Positions 60,660-64,000 of a stretch of DNA of 64,000 nt are shown here, piece after piece. The translations under genes and the position numbers were made by a program. The DNA is taken from contig CM038223.1 in the NCBI GenBank assembly GCA_021442155.1, positions 31,532,983-31,596,982 of the forward strand, given 5' to 3'. The notes under the pieces are model-generated. The model had not been told where the DNA came from. It saw only the letters and a program-made list of their open reading frames with translations, and did no database searches. Origin of the DNA: Cymbidium sinense (lineage: Eukaryota; Streptophyta; Magnoliopsida; Asparagales; Orchidaceae). How positions within the stretch are numbered: the first letter of the stretch is position 1; each line of letters starts with the position of its first letter.

Positions 60660-61199
60660 TGTGTAAATCTAAAGTAGCAGGCAAGCCTAAACGAGCTTAT
60701 TAGTTAAGATAAGGATACTCATATAAAGGGTACTCGATGACCTAAAATAAGAATACTTGCAGAAAAGAGCACCTGATAAGAGAAGCTAGATCTGACCCAA
60801 CGAGATGAGAACTTGGAGTACGATAATTCAAAGTCAAGACCTAATTCTACTCACCCGCATCTAGTGACTAGGCTGAGGAACAATATGATTACTCTCCTCC
60901 ATGTTATTCTTATTCACATGATCAATGAATCTTACTCAGTCATCACTATTAGCCCAGATGAGAATCTTTTTTTATTAAACTTACCTTATATGATCTTTCT
61001 ATGTATGGATACTCTTTAGTATTATAAAAAGGTATTTATTTCATACCGGAGGACTTTGAAATTCTTCATTCAAACCTCTATATTCTACACTCATATTTTG
61101 GCATTTTTAGTAATAAAGATTATATTTTCTCCACTTTTTCTATTTTCTTGTCTTCATACTATCAATCATTTTGCCTAACTTTATCTCTTAAGAACCTCA
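60660..61199 (+). repeat. Tat-B 5' LTR
   Basis: About 540 bp from TGTGTAAATCTAAAG to 'agaacctca'. A TATAAAA box lies at 61024-61030, fitting a U3/R border. Both edges are inferred: the left from where the Athila protein stops, the right from the PBS. Confidence 0.6.
61024..61030 (+). promoter_or_regulatory. TATA box of Tat-B LTR
   Basis: TATAAAA in the context 'agtattataaaaagg', about 175 bp before the LTR end. Confidence 0.5.
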
Positions 61200-61203
61200 G
61201 AAG

Positions 61204-61222
61204 TTTCTTCCTCCATCTATGG
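61204..61222 (+). other. Tat-B PBS-like site
   Basis: TTCTTCCTCCATCTATGGA, a decayed form of the TTGGCGCCGTCTGTGGGAA type used by Tat elements. Most changes are C-to-T or G-to-A at former CpG sites. Confidence 0.45.
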
Positions 61223-61269
61223 ATAGAATTAGATTGAATATTCTTTTAGGGGTGGTGAGCATGAATGAG

Positions 61270-62670
61270 GATGAGAACTACAAGTCATATACAAAGTGAA
61301 GCCGGACCCTCTACACAAGATTGCTTGGCAAACATGGAGTAGAATGTCCAACAATTTGCAACTTAGTAGGATTTACATGACGCGAAAGATACGATCACTT
61401 GCCTGGTGCAGTTGGTCATCTGAAAACCACACCATGAGGAGCTTAAGCTGAAGGAGATAGAAGGATCCACATGGTTAGCTACTCACCGAGCTCGGTGAGA
61501 GAGAAGACACCCATCTAAGGACTGCAGTGCCCAGTCACCCAAATTATCAAATTTTGAAGATGACTCCTACGACATTAGTGAAAAAGAAGTTGTGACCAAG
61601 AAATAGCTGCAACCTACCACCGCTATCTTTATGAATATTGTAGATGCTCTCCCTCCTCATAAGTTCAACATCCCACATCTTCAATCTTACAAAGGTCAGA
61701 CAGACCCCACCAACCACATAGCCTACTTCAAGTCAACCACATCGCTACTAGCCTTAGATAATGCGATGAAGTATTGGCTTTTCTTTTCCACTTTTAAAGA
61801 GTCAGCCCTCAGGTGTTTCTTGCACCATCCTTTTGGACTAATTACATCATTCACTAAATTTAAGAGGATGTTCTTTGCATAATTTCCCAGTGCTCAAAAG
61901 CCACTGAAGAGTTCTCAATATCTTCTATAGATGAGGTAGGAGCATGTAGAGTCCTTGAAGATGTTCATCACTCATTTCTAGTGAGAAATGGTGGATGTCA
62001 ATGATTTAGTGCCAATAGTCACTCAAGTAGCACTCACCTACGATCTAATGGAGGGACCTTTCAAGTATGCCATGAGGCACCAATAGCCAAAGACACTTGT
62101 TGAACTACTAAAATAGACAAAGAATCATGTTAATGCTGAAGAGTGTAATGAAGTGGTCTAGCTAGAACTGTAGATCAGAGTAAAGGACTCATTGAAGAGG
62201 TTTTTAGAGTGACTACCCAAAGAAGGATATTACAGTTGAAAAAGTGGATAGAAGAAGACAACTAGAAGTATCAGGATGTTAAAAAATAGAACTACTAGCT
62301 ACTATAGTTGCAACTATGCACAACCTACTCTAGTCACTCCTTTGAGAGTGTCCATGGTAGAGCTATAGAGGCAATCCATAATAAAGATTATTTAAGGTGA
62401 CTTCTACCCATGAAGGTTGATGGAGTACATGATCAATTAACATATTATGCTTATGACCGGGATCATGGCCATGACACCAAAGAGTGTCACCATTTAAAAA
62501 GTCTAGTGGATGAATTGACAAAAGTGGGGAAGCTCGAAGAGTTCATTAGGGGGAAAGACAATGAGGCATCAAAATTGGTATTGAACCTATGTCAGCTCAT
62601 ATGGTCTATATTATATGAGTCATACTCATTATCTTTGAGGGTGATGGAGGATCTTTTTAGAAGGCAAGCA
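61270..62670 (+). pseudogene. Tat-B gag
   Basis: Gag forms the particle around the retrotransposon RNA. An open stretch at 61631-61882 reads 'LPPHKFNIPHLQSYKGQTDP', 'HIAYFKS', 'FSTFKESALRCFLHH', 'ITSFTKFKRMFFA', the core of Tat gag. Further on, with stops, come 'MVDVNDLVPIVTQVALTYDL' and 'ELLK*TKNHVNAEE'. A knuckle-like segment 'YYAYDRDHGHDTKECHHLKS' (62446-62505) matches the family's YCxYHRDHGHDTEEC with the first cysteine changed to tyrosine, followed by 'VGKLEEFI'. Several stops. Confidence 0.83.
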
Positions 62671-62734
62671 TGAAAGGCTATGATTTGGAGAAGTGAACTC
62701 AGCTACCATGATGTGAGCACCCTCTACTACCATC

Positions 62735-63230
62735 ATGCTAGTATGTTTTTTAGAAAGGGGTAGACCATCTATTGGGAATCATTATAATAATGAAGTTTTG
62801 GTGACAGCCTTGATCGCCAACTATCAGGTAGAGAGCATCATGATTGATATGGGGGGATCAATAAATACTATTTTTAACTTGGTATTTGATAAGCTAGACT
62901 TAGCAAACTCTAAATTTATGCCCACTAAAGGAATATTGTATAATTTCTCTAGAGACTGTAGAGAAACTGACGGAATCATAACTCTTCCCATCACTTAATG
63001 GGAGGGTAAGAAGTAGTTAAAATCCTTGGCCGACTTCTTGGCCTTCCCCTTTGGCTCCTACTACTTACGATGCTATCTTTGGACAGCCTCTACTTAACAT
63101 GTTCAGACTGGTGGTATTGACATATCATGTAGCCATCAAATTTTCCTTTGAAGGATAAGTGATTACCATCAAAGGAAACCTTAACCAATCACACACATAT
63201 TACTTGAAGGCCATTGGTGGGTCAAGTAAA
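62735..63230 (+). pseudogene. Tat-B protease
   Basis: An open stretch 62735-62998 reads 'VLVTALIANYQVESIMIDMG', which holds the active-site region (D-S/T-G read as DMG), then 'GSINTIFNLVFDKL' and 'GILYNFS'. After a stop 'DFLAFPLAPTTYDAIFGQPL' then 'LNMFRLVVLTYHVAIKFSF' gives the YNAILGRP block and the usual Tat tail. The protein then runs into the LTR at 63313. The second active-site position is changed, so activity is unlikely. Confidence 0.85.
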
Positions 63231-63312
63231 GAAGATGAAGTGTTGTAGCTGGATATAGCTCAAATTAGGACTAAAGCCCTCAAAGAGATAGAAGAAATAC
63301 CGATCACACAAA

Positions 63313-64000
63313 TGTTTACCTCAATTTTGAATAAGGTTAACATTAGCTCAAATCCAAATAATTAGGGATTTTATAATCAGGCACTTAGGACACTACATAT
63401 AGTGACTGAGAGTGTAAACAAATCAAAACCAAATTTAAGAAAGTAAATCAAACTCAATACCTTAAGCTTTAGACTATCCTAGTCAACCTCTCTAAGATCT
63501 AACCTAACCTAATTGAATTAAGTAAACCCAAAAAAAATTCAAATTTAAATAAATGATTAAATCAAATTGTTGACCTCACTTTTAGAATGAGGATTAATCC
63601 ACCCCATCTTAGATCTAGGAATCAAAATCCAATTAAACCCCCATTAGATCAAATCAAGCAATCTAATCCCTTCATTGATGATTGTAAATCATTATTGAAT
63701 ACTCCACTACAATCAATTGAACCAAGTCAAGCCAATTGGACCCTTTGACCCAAGTTGACCCACTTTGGCATAAAGGGTCAAATTGAACCAAATCAAATCC
63801 TAAACCAAATAGTATGAAACCAATGCTTCCAACCAATCTCTAATTCAATATTAAAGATAATATAACCTTCAATTAGATCCAATTTGGTTTACCTAACCCA
63901 ATTATTCCACTTAGAAAAATTTTTCCCAAAGGGTCAAATTGAGCCAATTAACTCCAAAATCCAAATTAATTCAAATCAACTATTCCACTCAATCACCAAT
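63313..64000 (+). repeat. Third giant-family LTR (start only, window ends)
   Basis: TGTTTACCTCAATTTTGAATAAGGTTAACATT, a 'aataattaggga' block, and 'cacttaggacactacatatagtg' align in order with the minus-strand start of the 5.1 kb LTR (44998 and 57427 leftward). At 63568 a second start TGTTGACCTCACTTTTAGAATG occurs, matching the first bases of the solo LTR at 17211. After it come the same 'ttgacccaagttgaccca' words as in 18500-19400. Most simply a second family member inserted in the first. Confidence 0.72.

Larger units (their letters stand above)
60660..63312 (+). mobile_element. Tat-lineage Ty3/gypsy element Tat-B, 5' part
   Basis: LTR, PBS, gag and protease in order on the plus strand. The element is interrupted at 63313 by a giant-family LTR before RT. 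It is inserted in the Athila integrase. The matching 3' end is not in the window. Gag and protease motifs are those of the Tat group. Confidence 0.8.

Noticed and set aside
1..64000. Cellular genes, tRNA or rRNA
   Set aside because: No exon-like series of conserved protein blocks outside retroelements, and no cloverleaf or rRNA segment recognised. A short undetected RNA gene cannot be excluded without a covariance-model scan.

Overview
This window looks like repeat-dense nuclear DNA of a flowering plant with a large genome. It is AT-rich, has no intact cellular gene, and is filled with decayed retrotransposons of plant lineages: Ty3/gypsy (CRM-like, Athila and Tat/Ogre groups) and L1-type LINEs whose ORF1 carries the plant DUF4283 domain. 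I found no tRNA, rRNA, bacterial-type operon or CRISPR array. Species cannot be named from this sequence. Nearly all open reading frames are short pieces of broken retroelement proteins or chance frames.

Layout: 1-3125 is unassigned AT-rich DNA with a two-copy ~271 bp duplication. 3126-8943 is a CRM-like gypsy element on the minus strand (CRM-1) with a truncated 5' LTR. About 9190-10432 resembles a lone Athila LTR. 10433-11460 is unassigned. 11461-16735 is an L1-type LINE whose 5' part (ORF1) is inverted relative to ORF2, a twin-priming layout. 16736-17105 and 30364-~32070 are two halves of one minus-strand Tat-lineage element (Tat-A), split inside reverse transcriptase by CRM-2 (17106-30363). 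The 3' LTR of CRM-2 is itself split by an 8.4 kb solo LTR (17211-25596) with TG...CA ends and a perfect 5 bp target duplication.

From ~32080 to 60659 lies one plus-strand Athila element. Its integrase is interrupted at ~36470 by a minus-strand L1 LINE (LINE-2, resuming to ~59790). LINE-2 is interrupted between endonuclease and reverse transcriptase by a 17.6 kb element (39857-57427) with two 5.1 kb LTRs, no recognisable protein and a 7.3 kb internal region holding two hierarchical tandem arrays. The element is on the minus strand and has a primer binding site on that strand. At 60660 the Athila integrase is cut by a second Tat-lineage element (Tat-B: LTR, PBS, gag, protease). Tat-B is cut at 63313 by another giant-family LTR, which appears to be invaded at 63568 by a close relative.

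The most notable content is the giant-LTR family. It is seen in three places, has LTRs of 5.1 and 8.4 kb starting TGTTGA(C/T)C, a shared promoter-like block (TATAAGGGTA followed by a CGGCTACCC motif), no coding capacity here, and tandem arrays near the 3' LTR. In every place it is the youngest layer of the nest. The features fit together as a chronology of insertions rather than as a pathway.
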